Shown here piece by piece: positions 33,881-47,656 of a stretch of 64,000 nt of DNA. Within the stretch, counting starts at the first letter, position 1, and the number at the start of each line of letters is the position of its first letter. The position numbers and the translations under genes are program-made. The notes under the pieces are model-generated. The model saw nothing but the letters and a program-made list of their open reading frames with translations, was not told the DNA's origin and did no database searches. Origin of the DNA: Marchantia polymorpha subsp. ruderalis (taxonomy: Eukaryota > Streptophyta > Marchantiopsida > Marchantiales > Marchantiaceae). The stretch spans positions 19,012,001 through 19,076,000 of the forward strand of contig AP031354.1 in NCBI GenBank assembly GCA_037833965.1, in the 5' to 3' direction.

Positions 33881-36060
33881 TTGCGTATTTGACCAAAGTG
33901 CTTACTTACAGGTCCATCATAAATGTGAATAAGCGCCGATCAACAGAGGTGAAAGGTGCTGTCTACATCCAGTACACAAGGTGGCGGAGCGCGTAGGATG
34001 AAATCTCCCCGCTGAACTTTTCAGAGCTCGTCGAGGGTGCCATCAATACCGTAAAGTCAACACCCAATATCCTGAAAACCCGAGGGTAGCAACGAAGGCG
34101 CAGGGTCTCGGCCCGCCTCATCTCTGAGGCCAACACAGCCGAAAGGTATAGACGGAGTTAAACGCGCAGGTCTAACATCCAGCTGTGCAGACTACCGTCG
34201 ACTCCAGCACTGCCGATCATGGCGACTGAAAGAGCCCAAATCTAGCAGATCATCCGGATAGAACCGTTGATGTTGGCGCTCCATCTTACTATAGTTAGAA
34301 CTAGTATTATGGTTCACTTTATAATGGCGGTTCATAAAAAAACCGCCCACCGAACAAGATAAAGTGCACTCCCGTCCACTGCCCCTAATGTATTTGGCGT
34401 GTTCTGTACTCTGTGGCGCTCTAACTAAATTTATTGATGTCGAGTTACGAAAGTCAGCTAACATCATGGCTATCTTCAGACCCTCGCCTACCGCGAGCCC
34501 TCTGTCCGTTCGTCCCGTCCTCCCCGAGCTGGAGAACTCACATTTAACCCCATCCCGGATGTTTAGGTGCTTCCTTTACTGCGCACTGCGTCGGTCTAAA
34601 TAAGAAAATTGATGACGAGTCAAACTGCCGGCTGCAGAAGATCATCACTCTCACTACGATGTCGGGGACGATCTTGTCCGGCGCTAGTCAAGACCAAAAA
34701 TCCAGGTGGAGTGGCGGAGCGAATCATACAGCTATCGGCAGACCACCTCTACTTCCTCTCTGTGATGATTGAACGCCCCATGTATTATGTGGTTCACACT
34801 CCCGGCGTCAGAAGGTATAACGGAAACCGATCAAAGTGCTGTTTCAAAAGGTAGCTAAGATCATGGCTATCCTCCTCTCTCAGTTTCCACTCCCTCCGTC
34901 CGTCTGTCCGTTTGTCCCCCACACTTCCATGGCGGTAGAACTCCCTGCTCCGTAAGTTTAGGCTCCTCCTTTACTGCATCGCTAGTCGTTCGCTGTCTCC
35001 TTGTCCAGCCTCTGCGGCTCATCCGCGACCTTTGGCTCCCGCGCGTTCGTCCCATTTGTGAAGATTTGTGTCCAACGGATGCTGGACCTGTGGCGGAATG
35101 CACCCCGGTCCAAAAGGCCGAGCATGCACGTACTGACTGCTATCCGTCTGGACTGGCTAACAACGCTTACATCTCCCGGGTTCGACCGTCACGCGCCGGT
35201 CAGGAGAAGTGTTTGGAAGCTTCGCTTTGCTATTTTGGGAGCGGGCGACTTGGACGAGGTACGCGCGAATGGCTAAAACGGGCTGATCTTCTGTACTTGT
35301 GTCCGGCCCGCGCACCTCACCCGCAGGGTCGGTAAACGGCGTGAAGCGCTCGGAAGAGAGTCACGCGATGCTCCGCAGTGTCTCGTCGACGCTTCGTGTT
35401 TGTGTCCGGCCCGGAGTTCCGGATCTCGACGACATGACATGCGAATGACCTCCTCCATCTTTCTGAAATGTTGGGAAGGCCCGTCGTCTCGGCGTTCCAC
35501 GTCTCCTCTCTGTGAATGGAGTGTCTCCTGAAACAGAGGATGTGGTTCGCCGAGTTTCCAGCCATGGTTTCCACTTCGGATTCACAGTGGAGTCATGCTG
35601 CAAATTATGTGGGTCCGTCGCGCATCTTTCAGCTCGTTGATTGCTCGACCGTGCCACTGCGATGCGGCCCTTTTTATACCGATCCCAGAGTCCCACCAAG
35701 CTCGGTCGGATTTTCTGTAACATGAAATCAGCTGTTCTTGATCTCCATCTTTAGGCAAAGTGATGTCACCTCTGTGCCTCCGCGATCGGATTGAAACAAC
35801 AGTCCTGTTGAGGAATGTCTAGTCAGTTGTCCCGACAATTTGCACCAAGCGCATCAGTTGATATCATGGTCGTGTCCTTGTGAGTAGAATTACGTCACTT
35901 AAGCTAGCAAGGCATCGGTTATGGGACTGTCCAGTTTTAGAGTGAACAACTTGTGTCTTATAATGGACAAACACGGTTGTGTCAAAAATGTCTATTCTCG
36001 GTGTATGGGTTGTGATTTGAATCTTGACTGACTTAGTTTTGAGATGGGATTTCTTCTCCA
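33881..36060. other. Mixed to GC-rich intergenic block
   Basis: GC content rises sharply relative to both flanks, giving many overlapping frames of 65-120 codons on both strands (for example minus 35361-35723) without recognisable domains. Repeated phrases such as TGTGTCCGGCCCG (about 35298 and 35400) and the diverged duplication listed separately suggest a decayed repeat or an old promoter. No gene can be supported. Confidence 0.35.
34455..34988. repeat. Diverged direct duplication, ~396-bp offset
   Basis: 34455-34590 and 34852-34988 share collinear blocks: AGCTAA(C/G)ATCATGGCTATC, TCTGTCCGTT(C/T)GTCCC, and GTTTAGG followed by TCCTTTACTGC. The spacing between matching blocks is 395-397 bp. 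Divergence is high, so this is an old tandem duplication or two fragments of one dispersed repeat family. Confidence 0.65.
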
Positions 36061-39000
36061 AGACGTGAGCAACTTTGCTTCACAATATTGTGGCATCCCG
36101 CAATATAAGACCGCACGTCCTTGGATTATATGACCACATCAAGTCAGGAATCGTCTTATAATGTAAAACGTGGGGTCACCGAGTATTTTAGCAAAAAGGA
36201 TGCGAAGATCCTTCAAGTGATTAAAACGAACCTGGCTAGCATCACTTCGAGAAGTAACCTATATTATATCTATACTATCTATATGAAACTGTCTGCATAA
36301 AACAGAAGCATTCAGCGAATCGTCACCTTCTGAAATTTCTGTCCTACGGACTTCACCAGCATATATTATACGTAGTTTCCTTGAAAAAATAAAAATAAAC
36401 AATAAGGCCAGGAGAGTGATATCCATCAGTACAATACATGGCAGGACATCTCAGATATTTCAGTAGTCATTTCCCAATTATTAAGTAAGATCATAAAAAC
36501 CAAGTAACCAAAGCCTTTGATCTCTGTTCGCACCCAGTGACTTTATCTTAAAGAGTTCCAGCGAGAAAACTGGAGGTTGGCATACTTCAAAGTTTTTGAC
36601 ATTAAATATGTCACGGATGATCTGGAAACATGTATTTGACGTCGAGACGAATCGAACAGAAAATAAATTGCAGGCACCATAAAACGTGACTTATGTTAGA
36701 TCATTCGAACAGTACATCGGTGGAGTTCTTTGTAATTTTCCTTTACACTTCACTTTTGTGTGGCTCGTACGTTTGATGGTCAAGACTGGGTATGATACAC
36801 AGTCGTGCTTTTTCCCCAACCTCCTCAATGACTTCGAAAGCAATGTATCGGAATAAGTCCAATACTGTGTTTTGTATCTACACTGTTCTTCCACCTTTCT
36901 AAGAGTGTGATGATGATTCTTTTGCACATGAAATTCCCATATCTCGTCGTTTACCTCCCTCGCCATATCTAAATTTGTCAACTGAAGACTGCGCTGAGTT
37001 TTCATGAAACAATGATAAAATTTACAATAAAATGTAAAGTCACATCTTTACAATCATGATCTGCAGAGCATGTACAGACCAATACGGGCAGCACCAGCTG
37101 CCTGCTGTATACAAACATCATTCGAACTTTGGAAAGTTTCCATGGCCATGATCGGCAACAAAAAAAGAAACGTCGACGGGCAGCTTTTGACTGGCTGAAA
37201 TGGCACATACTCTGAGCGTCAGCAACCGGGTGGACGATCGTAGAATGCCTAGACTGCAACCACATCAGTGACTTCACGGGCAAAACTCGATGGATCTGAC
37301 ATCGCGGTGGGTCGATGATCTGTGCTAGAGCTACTCTACTAACAAGCGAGCGCTCCGGTACACAATTCGTAAAAATCAGTGAATTCAATCGAGCTGAATG
37401 AATGGAACATCCATGTTCATGAACATGTCCTGAATAATGACTAACGCTGACCAGGTCATCGCGGCTAGGACCATCGTAGGCATCAGGACCTACCACGTAG
37501 TCCAGCAATATCTATTGCCTGACAATAACTCTCGAGCTCGCGTAGGATCTGCCTACTTTGATACTCTGTAAGAGCCCCTACACAGAAAAAAAGTCAACAC
37601 GTGTATTGCGGAACACGCTGCCACTGGTCAGGAAGGCAATATTCAATCGCTCAGCTCACCGCGCTTTCAAGGATTTTCAGAAGAGCTTCCAACCTCGAGA
37701 AAGTCAACTCTGGATGCGTCCTCGTCTGCGGCCTGCTTACATCTTGATTATGAATCCATGATTTCTAATCCATATGAATTTCTTTCTCTCTCTCTGTGCT
37801 CCACATCCTTTCCCTCCCACAGGCCTGCTTCCTGCCTGTCCTGTCAAGGACTGCTACTGCCGCCCCCTGCATTGGTTTCTTTCGTAACGGAGTACATAAC
37901 TTCATAACGTTCTTTTTATCAGAATCCTGTGCCACTGTCAGTGGGGCTGCCCCTGTCACGAAACTTAACGAGACTAGGCTGCAAGTCAGCGAGCTAGGCC
38001 TACTAGCCTTAGCCGTGGACAAAAATTTTACTTGGTAGACAAATTTTTGGCGCAGACGCAGTTCTGCAGGCATCATGTGGTGGGTGCCCTTAGGGGACAA
38101 GTGACCAGCACACTGTCAGCGGCACCGATCTGCAGTCCGGCATTGAGAAAGCTCAGTCATAACGCCAAGCGCTCGGGCTTCTGTGTCTGGGTCGTGGCCA
38201 GACTCAACGAAGAAGTCAGTCGTCGTGTATCACAAAAACGCATGACGTAGACCGAGAGGTGCTGTTGTAATGCGAGGACTCGACATTTCAGTCTGGAAAG
38301 AGGACCTCAGTAGAAGACTTTATGCCGCTATGGAAAAATGAGGAACTATTCAAGGCTTTTTTTGGAGTTGTACAATTTCTTCAGACTCCCATAAGTGTCC
38401 ACATGTAATGAGATAACTTTTATGAACTCTCAATTGAAGAGTTTGCTTCACACCAGTGAAGAAGCTGGAGTTAGGCAACTTTGTGCAATATACGAAATGT
38501 GTCATACGTGTGACACTCAATGCTCGGTGGACGGATTCTTTTAGGGAGAGAGAGCCATTTGCGTATGTGACGATAAATGGGAAAGCTTGAGAATAGTGTG
38601 CGCCCGACTGTTTGTCATAAACAAGATGAATGTACAGGAGATCACAGTTGTACAGTACAACAGTCGACGATGTGAATGGAGCTCAGAGCAATATAGCAGA
38701 AAGGATGGCAAGACCCTTTGTTGAGGATGCCTTATTGCATCTTAAATTCCTTGCGCGTTTCCCTTTTGGTGGGTGATAAACCGTGTACAGTACAGATATC
38801 CTTGTCGGCAGAAATCAATCACCGCACGAGAATTTCCCAAAACTTATCTCGCTGAACGGCGTTGAGCATCACTGGGTTTGAGCATCGAAACCATTCGTTT
38901 CTACCAACACAGATCGCGGCGATTCCTCTCGATGACCGGAAAGTGGTTCGCTTCTGCAAACTTTTGTCTGTGTAATCACACGGCAGTCCATTGGAGAGAG

Positions 39001-41190
39001 GTCTTCGCGCACTGGTCATCATTCATTTGTGTCAGGACTCGGACTCTCATCTGTGGCTCACGTTCGATCTCCAATTCGTATGAAACATTCGTTAGACACC
39101 GAAGCAACTTTACTCCACTTCGACAGTACCTCCTCAAAGACCACCGCATCCTCATGGAAGCAAGTTTTTACAGTTTCTGGTGGTGTCACGTATTAAGATT
39201 GGGTCGAGCTGGACTTGAATACGAAGACTCGTGAAGTCCACTCATAGTGGACTTACGTCTGACTGGCGCTTTCAGGGCATGATGTATTCATGTCGCTGGC
39301 AGAGTGCAGATACAGGCAGAAGAATATTCTCCTGCAGAATCCACCCGATCACATACATATGCGTTCTCATGGCAAGCCAGCTTCCGGTGAGTCTCCAGGC
39401 ATCAAAGCCGGGGTAGTTGACCATTGACATGAATTCAAGTGCGAAGGACGTACAGAATGAGAAGTGAAAGTCACCGCACAAGCCCCAAAAAATCTGTGCG
39501 GATGGGTTGTGTCACTATAAACCACCTCAGGTTTACAATCTGTTCGTAGGTCGCCACGCAGCCAGCCAGCAAGGCTGTAAGGCTGCTTATTCGCAAATGG
39601 AAAAGAATGTGCAGTGTCGAGAGATTATCAGCAGGCGCATTAGCTTGGGCATGAATTTGACAGGAATTATGTACCTTGACAATCATGCGACCCTGTTACA
39701 ACGCAATAGTCTGGTACTCTCAGTCCTGGATTGTCATGTGTAAAATGAGCCCAAATTCTCACACACACCAATCCGGAGATCGGAAACTCAGTATCTCGAA
39801 GAAACCAAGCTACATGGACGCAATTATACCATCAACGTCATTATCGGATGCAGTTAGACCTGAAAAAGTGACGATGATCTCGAGCAAATTAAAGTTGGCC
39901 AAGTCTTTTACACATCGAGATTCTTAGTTGAGTTTATGATATAAAGTGGATGACAGGGACCGGCATGTGGAGCACCAGCTCAATCGAAAAAAGCTGCTTG
40001 CCTCCAGAATTTTTCCGTGCAAAATAGATTGGGACTTCCGAAGGATTGACACATGTCTCCTTCCATATTTGCATACATCAGATTGGCCTGTTCTGGTCAA
40101 TGATGCTCTCGAGTTTTTTTTTCCCATTTTTCATGCGAATAAACTTGAGTTCTGCACAAGTGGAGCATTGCATCTTCAATATACAATTCATTGTTTACAA
40201 GGTTATATTGGCCAATATTTTGTTATAGAGGTTTTTTTAAGCTATTTACGGGTTACAGACACTTTCGTAAAAGAAAGAAAACCAAAGCCTCCATATTTTA
40301 AATTCGAGTTTTTGGTGGGGGGTGTGGTTGTGGCTCTTAGAAGAGGGTCTGTTAGTGAGCAAATATCGTCAGTCCCCATTTATGTGTTTCTCTCCCCCTT
40401 TATAAAATGTAAAATCATGTCATTCCTTACTCATCAGAATCAAACACATGTCATTCACATTTTTATAAGTTGTACAGGCGCCAAAGATCTGGGCATGGTT
40501 GATATAGAACCTATGCAATCGCCTTGCCATGGATGAGAAACTGTTGTGGAAAGATCCAAAATGCATTTCTTGGTGTCAAACTCTCTCCTCGATGAACTAC
40601 TTCAGAACAATGGTGCAAAATCATGCAGTGCTATCTTGCATTCAATACGATTATCCTCCAAAAAAAATACACTCCGATGTCAGCACGTTCCAAACAAGAA
40701 CAGGATCTTGTCTTTGGGTTTATCTGCCATGTGAATCAAAGCGAATAAAAACGTGCACCAAATTGCCAAATCAGTGGGACGCAAGTAGAAAGAAGTCCCC
40801 TTCGAAAGCACCATCCAGATCGGAGATTCCATTCACTAGAATCACCATCGAAACATTTGTCCGCCCGGGGTCTGTAGTTTCTTCTTGCTTTTCAATGTCA
40901 CAAAGTGCAACCTCAGCACCAAGAGGACACTAATATTTCGTCTGTCACATGCACTTTAGATCATGGGCTACTTAAATAGACTACGGCTTAGGCTTTTAGA
41001 CACTGACGGATCTTACGCCCGATGTTACGACCCCGCGCCATTGCCCTCGCCTTCAACAGGCGATCATCCTTTTTATTTCCGCGGGCTGTTTTCCCCCCTG
41101 TTTGGAAGTGAACTGGCCCAACCCCCCACCTGTTCTCTGGGAGGTGGTTTAGTGTTTGTCTTCTAGCGGTTGCTCTTAAAGTCAATAAAT
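36061..41190. other. Unassigned intergenic DNA
   Basis: Mixed composition. The longest open frames are 37002-37508 (minus, 168 codons) and 39946-40536 (plus, 196 codons). The first has no recognised domain. The second lacks an ATG near its start. A CT-rich microsatellite lies at about 37781-37797. A small 8-bp hairpin (AAGTCCAC) sits at 39234-39254. Nothing here supports a gene call. Confidence 0.4.
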
Positions 41191-43800
41191 TCGATTTCCA
41201 TGTAATGTAAATCGAGAAACGCCATATAATAATATATTTTTAATTTTACATGTATAAAGATTATGTAGTTCCAGATGTGAGCGGAGGTCAATCAATCGAT
41301 ACACGAGCCTAAACATACCTACTGTTTATTAATATACACATACTTACTATTTATTAGGATTAATTGTTTACAATCCTGGACTTTATGAGATGAACCCAGT
41401 GCCTGACATTCTTGTGGTCAATGAAGCATATAGGGAGGGCCTGAATCGACAGTAAATAACCCATTGCTTCATTATTTTGACATTTAGGACCGATTCGAGA
41501 TTTGAAGAGGACCACAAAACAATTGGAACTTTGACCTACTACTACTGTGGATGCGAAGCTCATGCCCTTTGACAGCAAGTCAAACTTCACCACATTGTTA
41601 AATTACTCTGTCATCTCCTATTCACATATCTTCTTCGAAGTTCCAAAGGATAAAACCAAATTTACAACTCGCCCAATTTCATGCGTGGCCTTTCCTTCAG
41701 AGATAGCATTTTTCGGAACGCTCAACCGTGTTTTACAAGTAATGAGGAATGACAGAAACTTTATCTGGAATTAAATATGTCCAGTTCGACCGAAATATCA
41801 AGATATTCACATATCTTGATCCTGAGGGAACTTGACGAAACGTAGGAAGGAAAGCAACTCTCAGCAACGACTTTCCAGTACAGAAATCTTCCCACTTGAG
41901 CCCTTCAGTGATTCGACATATGGATTCCAAGAAGAATAATTTTGTGTTCTCAGCTTGCTATCTATATCTTTGCGACCTCTAATCCAGTCCGCGGACCCAT
42001 GGTTCGGGCTTTTGACAAAAAAATTTCTGAATATTCTTTGCTTCTGAGCATTCAACTTGTGGGGGTTGATCATAATCAGTGACTCTTCCTTGCAGTGGAG
42101 CCCTATAGATTCTTCTCATACTTTTGAAGACTAAAGCCACCAAACCTTGGGTCCGCACAAAAAACTACAGCCGTACAGCTTTCAGCTTATCGAGAGCCAA
42201 ATGCTCGGGCATTTCAGGATATGCAGGTAGAATTCTTCAGTGGAACATAAAACTTTTTTTGGAAAGCAAGTGTGCGTCTAAGGTCAATGCTCGAGTCCCT
42301 TAAGGTCCCTCTCTCTTGACTCTACTGAAAAAGACTGATATGGTTATACCCTCCTGCATTTTATAAACCTGAGAGATTTTTAGAGTTTTACTTTACTATG
42401 TCGTTTTCACAATTTCATGGAAATATCTATTGGGTCTAACTGGTTATGGTCCACTGGTGCCATAGTAATGCTTATGACGGAAAGCGGTACGGATCAGTAG
42501 TCCTGTTTTCATTCTGGCACAACTTTAATATTTGCAATTCTTTTGCATTAGAACCGCATGGAGAGTCACCAATACTGAGAAGATTATTCATCCTCCGCTT
42601 ACACGTGGTCTGCATGAAAAGTTGAATGTCTCCCAGTAGAATTCCACCTGTCTATCCTCGAAGGCCCAATTCAATCGGAAAGAATCATCCCCATCCATCG
42701 AGTTTCAAGCCTCGTCTCCTCTTGATACGTGCACACTTTAGATGTCACTAGAATATGAAACGATAAAAAAATGAGAAATGGTTATTAATATATACTCTCC
42801 TTTTTTTTTGAAAAATTTACTTAATATTATAAGAGTGCTTTCTATTATTGAGTGTGGCACTTCTTCAAATGCAACAATGGGTAAATATGGAAGGGAGAGC
42901 GTTACTGTACCATCAGTACGGTGGTATTTGCTATGGCACTAAAAGATGGATGGGATAATGCTGCTCTTGGATAGAAAAAATGGAAGATTGCGAAGAAATT
43001 CATATGATAATTATACAAAGATAAAAAGGGGATGAAATTTGTAATATATCGTGTTAGAATTTGTTTCATTTGACTCGTATTGGAATGTACGTGTAGTTGG
43101 TTTGGAGAAACAATATTATTTTTAAATAAATTGATGCTACAAATCCTTCACTTGACATAATTTTGAAGATATAATTAGGTCATTTTTTTGACCGATTCAA
43201 GTAGACCAACCAAGATTCCTAGATATAGAGGTATATAAATAAAAGTATCTAGATTTTTCTTTACTTTTAAGGGACGGAATCAAGAATTTAATTCTGTGGG
43301 ACACACGGCATATTATACGATAAAAAATTTGAAGGAAGTTTTGAAGTTGAGGAAAATGTATTCATATTTTTATCTTTTTTGGTAGTATGTTTACCCTTTG
43401 AAATTTTTTCTGGTTATTTCATGTGAATCATCAAATAACGATTTAATTGTATGACATTGAAGTGTATGTTTATCTTACTAATGACTAAAAGAATATATAA
43501 CGAAATTTTATATCTCATTATCATAAGATAATATTTATCGCTAGATTAAAGATCAAATTATTTTTAAACATAAACTCTAGATTTGGAAGCAGAAATATAA
43601 ATTCTTGAAGAGCACGAAGAAGTGTGGAGTTTTCATGTGGAATTTAGGCAGTGATTCATAGTCTATTTTTCTCAAATACCATGACTTCTTATGCAAGCAA
43701 CAAGCCTGCTAGAATAAACTCAAATGTGAATTTTGTGAAGAGGAGAAAGAAGTATTAGACGCTCCTTCCAGATTCGAGAATGTTGTTCCACAACTAGAGT
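41191..43800. other. AT-rich intergenic DNA
   Basis: No gene is seen. Open frames do not exceed 77 codons. The region contains one short perfect hairpin (listed separately) and long AT-rich stretches from 42750 onward. It has no recognisable transposon coding sequence. Confidence 0.45.
41797..41820. repeat. Perfect inverted repeat, 10-bp arms, 4-nt loop
   Basis: ATCAAGATAT (41797-41806) and its exact reverse complement (41811-41820) flank TCAC. It is short and AT-rich, so chance occurrence is more plausible than for the longer repeats in this window. Confidence 0.7.
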
Positions 43801-43914
43801 TTTAGGCATTTTCAAAGAGAAGCAATATACTTGGGACACATCATGGTTTCATCTTTGTGATATTTGAGGGTTGTTCACATCCATTTGGCTCTTTTTCTCG
43901 CTACCGCTCGGAGT

Positions 43915-43938
43915 GGTTGATTGATTGATTGATCGATT
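43915..43938. repeat. GATT microsatellite
   Basis: Short run of GATT units (GGTTGATTGATTGATTGATC) with one variant unit (GATC) before the end. No flanking gene is identified. Confidence 0.8.
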
Positions 43939-45765
43939 GCTTGGGGACGCGGTAATGTGGCCCCTCTGCTTGGGTAGAGATTCACAATGGAGTCTCCACC
44001 ATGTAAAACTGCATGCTTTGCGGAAAGTGGTTTGACACCCTCTGAATTTTGTGAAAGCTAATGCCTCACGTCGCGAAGTTGATCTTTGCTGCATGCTTTT
44101 GTGATGGGGAGTCGGGCCGGCATGGCTCGCGGTACGGTGCACCACTGTAAAGTGGAAGGCTAGTGCAGAATATGACAAAGTTTAGAAGCTTTTGATCCGA
44201 CAGATGTGAGATAATCGACTGTTCTCGAGCTGGATGCTCTTCTAAATTCTTCACTGCATGGTTTGCGTACATTAGAGTAGGCCCCTTCAGCGGATTCTCA
44301 AGGAAGGTGAGGACTACATCGTTTGTCAATGAAACCACTCCGGCATATTCACCCGTTCCACTTGACGCAGCCTAAGTCGAGATCTACAGAAGAAACTGCG
44401 TCCATTCGAAGGGTAGACATATCTTGGGGACATAGACACATGACTGCGTGCCACATATGCGTTGGAATAGTAACTCTGTTCGTTTGTTGGATTTTGTCTC
44501 CATGGATACCGCAACTTTTTGGTTCTGCGAATCGAAGTTTATACGTGACATCACAGGGAATATTATAACTCCCCTATCTGATGAGGCTGGAGCAACATCT
44601 CGAAGATTCTCTCGCAAAATGCTCCCGCCAGCTAATGGTCTGAACTGCCAATAACTCATGCCATGACCTTCATGTGTAAATCAGCATCGGTCGGAGAGGT
44701 CGGGATGTGATATTGAGCGATGATGCGTTTCACGTCCAATCCATTTCACGTGCCTCTCAACAAGCCCTCATTAGAGATGACGACCACTATCTTGTCAACA
44801 AAGACAGATTAACCAAACATGTCACTGCGATTCCCCCTCGATGGAGAACTACACCACAGTAAAATAGCAGAAAGGATGGGAAGGTCCCATCGAGTTATGC
44901 AAGGATAAAACCAAACACGAGGCCCAAAATAGCATCACAAAGGGTTGAATACCCCTACAACCCCCCTTCGATCGCCATCGCAGGAATGAAGTGTGAAAAC
45001 GAGTTTCGTATCCCAAAAAAGGAGGAAAAGAAAGCGAGCCTGTCAAAAAGGTCTGCACCTTCTCGACTCCGGTAGCTTGGACTGCACACAAACTGAAAAG
45101 ATTGTCATAATTGTGAGAATGTATGCCTACTCTCTTTCAATATACCCTAAAGGCGAAAAGAAGACAAATTCTTCAGGTGATCGAGACAGTTAAAGATAAG
45201 TTCCCCTTTCCCGAGTATACGCACACACAAAGTAGGGCCTCGGTGATGAAATGGAAAGGTACCTTACATACATAGAAAATTTTCTGATGTTCGTGACATT
45301 CACTCGGTTCCATCAGCTTTCGCGTTTCGTCGAACTTTATATCCTTTGGGGTTAAGAGCTTGTGATATTTGTTAACGAGCTTTCAGTCTTCAGAAGCACG
45401 GAGAGAATGAGCAGTGCCCAACGATTTAGCAGGAAAATGGTGGTCTTCTCCGCGGGATAAACGATTCAATACCAAAAGCTTGAAAAATTGAAAAGCTTTA
45501 TGGAATATTTGACAATATCTATACTTCAAGGAATCCAGAGCTCAAAATTTCTCATAAGTCAACCACATATATTTTTTCAATTTTTTCTGCATACTTTTCA
45601 TACGACTCCGGTGCAATTAAAAACTCCCAGAGATACAAAATTTCAGTTTCGAAGGAGCTGGATTTTATGAAAATAATGTCGCCCAGCTCTTTTTTTTTTT
45701 GGTTCTCACAGCTCCCAGCTGCAGTTCTGCGAAGATTTATTCTGGCCGAAATCTGAAGACAAAGC

Positions 45766-45805
45766 CGGGATTCTCACATAAACTGGAGTTCATGTGAGAA
45801 TCCCG
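45766..45805. repeat. Perfect inverted repeat, 14-bp arms
   Basis: CGGGATTCTCACAT (45766-45779) pairs exactly with ATGTGAGAATCCCG (45792-45805) across a 12-nt spacer. Its right arm overlaps by two bases the left arm of a second, longer palindrome starting at 45804. Confidence 0.9.
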
Positions 45806-45843
45806 TCGGACTGCCGTGCGGTCCACCGCACGGCAGTCCGACG
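45804..45843. repeat. Near-perfect palindrome, 19-bp arms, 2-nt spacer
   Basis: The GC-rich arm 45804-45822 (starting CGTCGGACTGCC) is repeated in exact reverse complement at 45825-45843 with only CC between. It is directly adjacent to another inverted repeat, so 45766-45843 is almost entirely self-complementary. The spacer is too short for a normal plant microRNA precursor. Confidence 0.92.
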
Positions 45844-47624
45844 ATCGAGTCTCTCCATGGGTATCCACTAGTAACTCGTTCAGAAATAATATACTTCGTT
45901 CTGATGTTTTTATATTTCATTTTCGAGATCCCTGGCAAGAGGAAATGCTCCACGCAACCGATAAGTTGAATTCTGGATACAAATGCGGTTTCGGGGAAGC
46001 GCACGGGAAGGCGAGGCGAGAACCAGTCGACGGCGAACGCGACGTCTTTCACACCGACAACTACAGGCTGTCCGAAATAATGAACATCAGTCAGCGTACA
46101 GTGAATCGATCTGCCACGGTTGGAATCTGGAATTTCGGCGTCCCGGTCCAAGTCGCCGATCGGGTTATCGGACTCGTCCACAGCTTGGAGCCGGTGCGCA
46201 GAGGGCACGGTTCGCCCGCCCTGCGGCGGTCGCAGTGGCGATGCTCGGGCCCTCGTCTTTACCGCACGTCGCGCACGGGTTGCTGTCCTGAATAGTATGA
46301 GCGTTTGTATCGTGATCTGCCGACGGCCACTCTCCTCTCCTTTTTCGCCATCTCGGATCTCGCGGACTTTCTCCTCGTTTTGCCATCGCTCGCTCGAGCC
46401 TCGGCGGTACATGTAGTGCACGACATGTCGACGAAATTACGTCTATTAACGGAGAAACGGGATTTTCGTTCAGCTTCATCGTCAGACGTCAGATCCTTAG
46501 GTAGAGATCCGAAGTCCGACAACACCGTCAGCCCGTTGACGCGACCATTGTGGGGATTGGGAATTGCCATTTGTAGAGGATCCGCGAGACTAGTTTAGAA
46601 GAGCAAGGTTTCAAAACCCACCTCCGAGAGGGGCTTGACTTATAGGCAAGGGAAAAAACAATTATCTGGTTATGGACTCCTAAGGGTTTTTGCGAACTGG
46701 TCCTTGCCTTTGCAAAGATCTTTTATGGATTTGGACGCGATTTTTTGTGTGTTCAAAACTAGGGGACATCACGAAGAATGATAATGTGTGGTTTGATGGG
46801 TAAGATGGGATACCGAGTAAGGTTCAAGATGATAATATTCAACAAAAATATCATCATATTTTTTTTGGTGGTTTAATATTTTGGTGAAATATCATCATTT
46901 CATGCAATGGTACAATTCGTAGTTACTTGTGAGAATTCAACATAGAATTGTATGAATTATTTTAAAAACATAGTATTAATAATAAGCATTGTACCGTTTG
47001 AAATTTGGCTCCATTGCAACCTTGTATCACATTGCGTACTACAAACTATAGCAGAGCTGCACATTAATTTCATCCTTTTTCTATGCACATTTTTCCAAAA
47101 TCTATTCTTTAAACTTAGGGGATCGTATCATTATTCATAATACTAGGTCTCGTTTAAGCTTCCACTCTGCTTCTCTTTTCTCTATTCTGCTTTTCTTTCC
47201 TCATGCATTATATTATCGCCATGAGAGATTGTGAAGTAAGGCCTGACCACGGTAATCAAGGGGAAAGCAGATATATCTTTTCTGCGCTTCTTTCGGTTCC
47301 AAATCCTGGCCTCCACAAAATTCTCTTAAGCCACGATCTTAAGGAAATATTTCACTCCAACTCTTCAAAAACGTAACACAGTGGCCGTTCACTGTGGATA
47401 TTCCGCCTTGGCTCTCCACTATTGCGCAAGCCACAAAAGACAGGTCGAGCGCGGTGTCCGTGTTTGTGATAAATCTTGACGTCAAAAGTGTCTTACATAA
47501 CTCATTGAGCTTATTGAAAAGACCGTGGAATCACATTGTGTTCCATTGGAGTGGCCGAAACGCAAGACACGAAGCGGTAGTTGACAGAAATCTCCAGCAC
47601 CCCAGCCTGGGGGAGTTAACTGGA

Positions 47625-47656
47625 ATTACCGGCAGAGGGAGATGCATGCCGGTAAT
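47625..47656. repeat. Inverted repeat, 10-bp arms
   Basis: ATTACCGGCA (47625-47634) and its reverse complement (47647-47656) flank a 12-nt spacer. A smaller palindrome (CCCCAGCCTGGGG) lies just upstream. The location is at the left edge of the GC-rich region leading to the hydroxylase promoter. It may be a chance palindrome or a protein-binding site. Confidence 0.6.

Larger units (their letters stand above)
43801..47640. other. Unassigned region including a CpG-rich block
   Basis: 43850-45200 is mixed. 45770-46600 is conspicuously CpG-rich and keeps frames open on both strands (minus 45774-46421, 215 codons; plus 45816-46295, 159 codons). 46600-47200 is AT-rich. No frame shows a known domain. 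The CpG-rich block could be a promoter and first exon of an unrecognised gene, but no splice-linked coding sequence was found. Confidence 0.35.

Noticed and set aside
37002-37508. 168-codon minus-strand frame
   Set aside because: No known domain, no homologue I can name and no supporting splice structure. The composition matches random translation.
39946-40536. 196-codon open frame on the + strand
   Set aside because: It opens with GTG and has no ATG until near its end. It has poly-T-derived hydrophobic runs and no recognisable domain, so a chance frame is more likely.
45804-45843. MicroRNA precursor
   Set aside because: A 2-nt spacer cannot form a normal loop, and a 19-bp stem is too short for a plant pri-miRNA duplex with lower stem.
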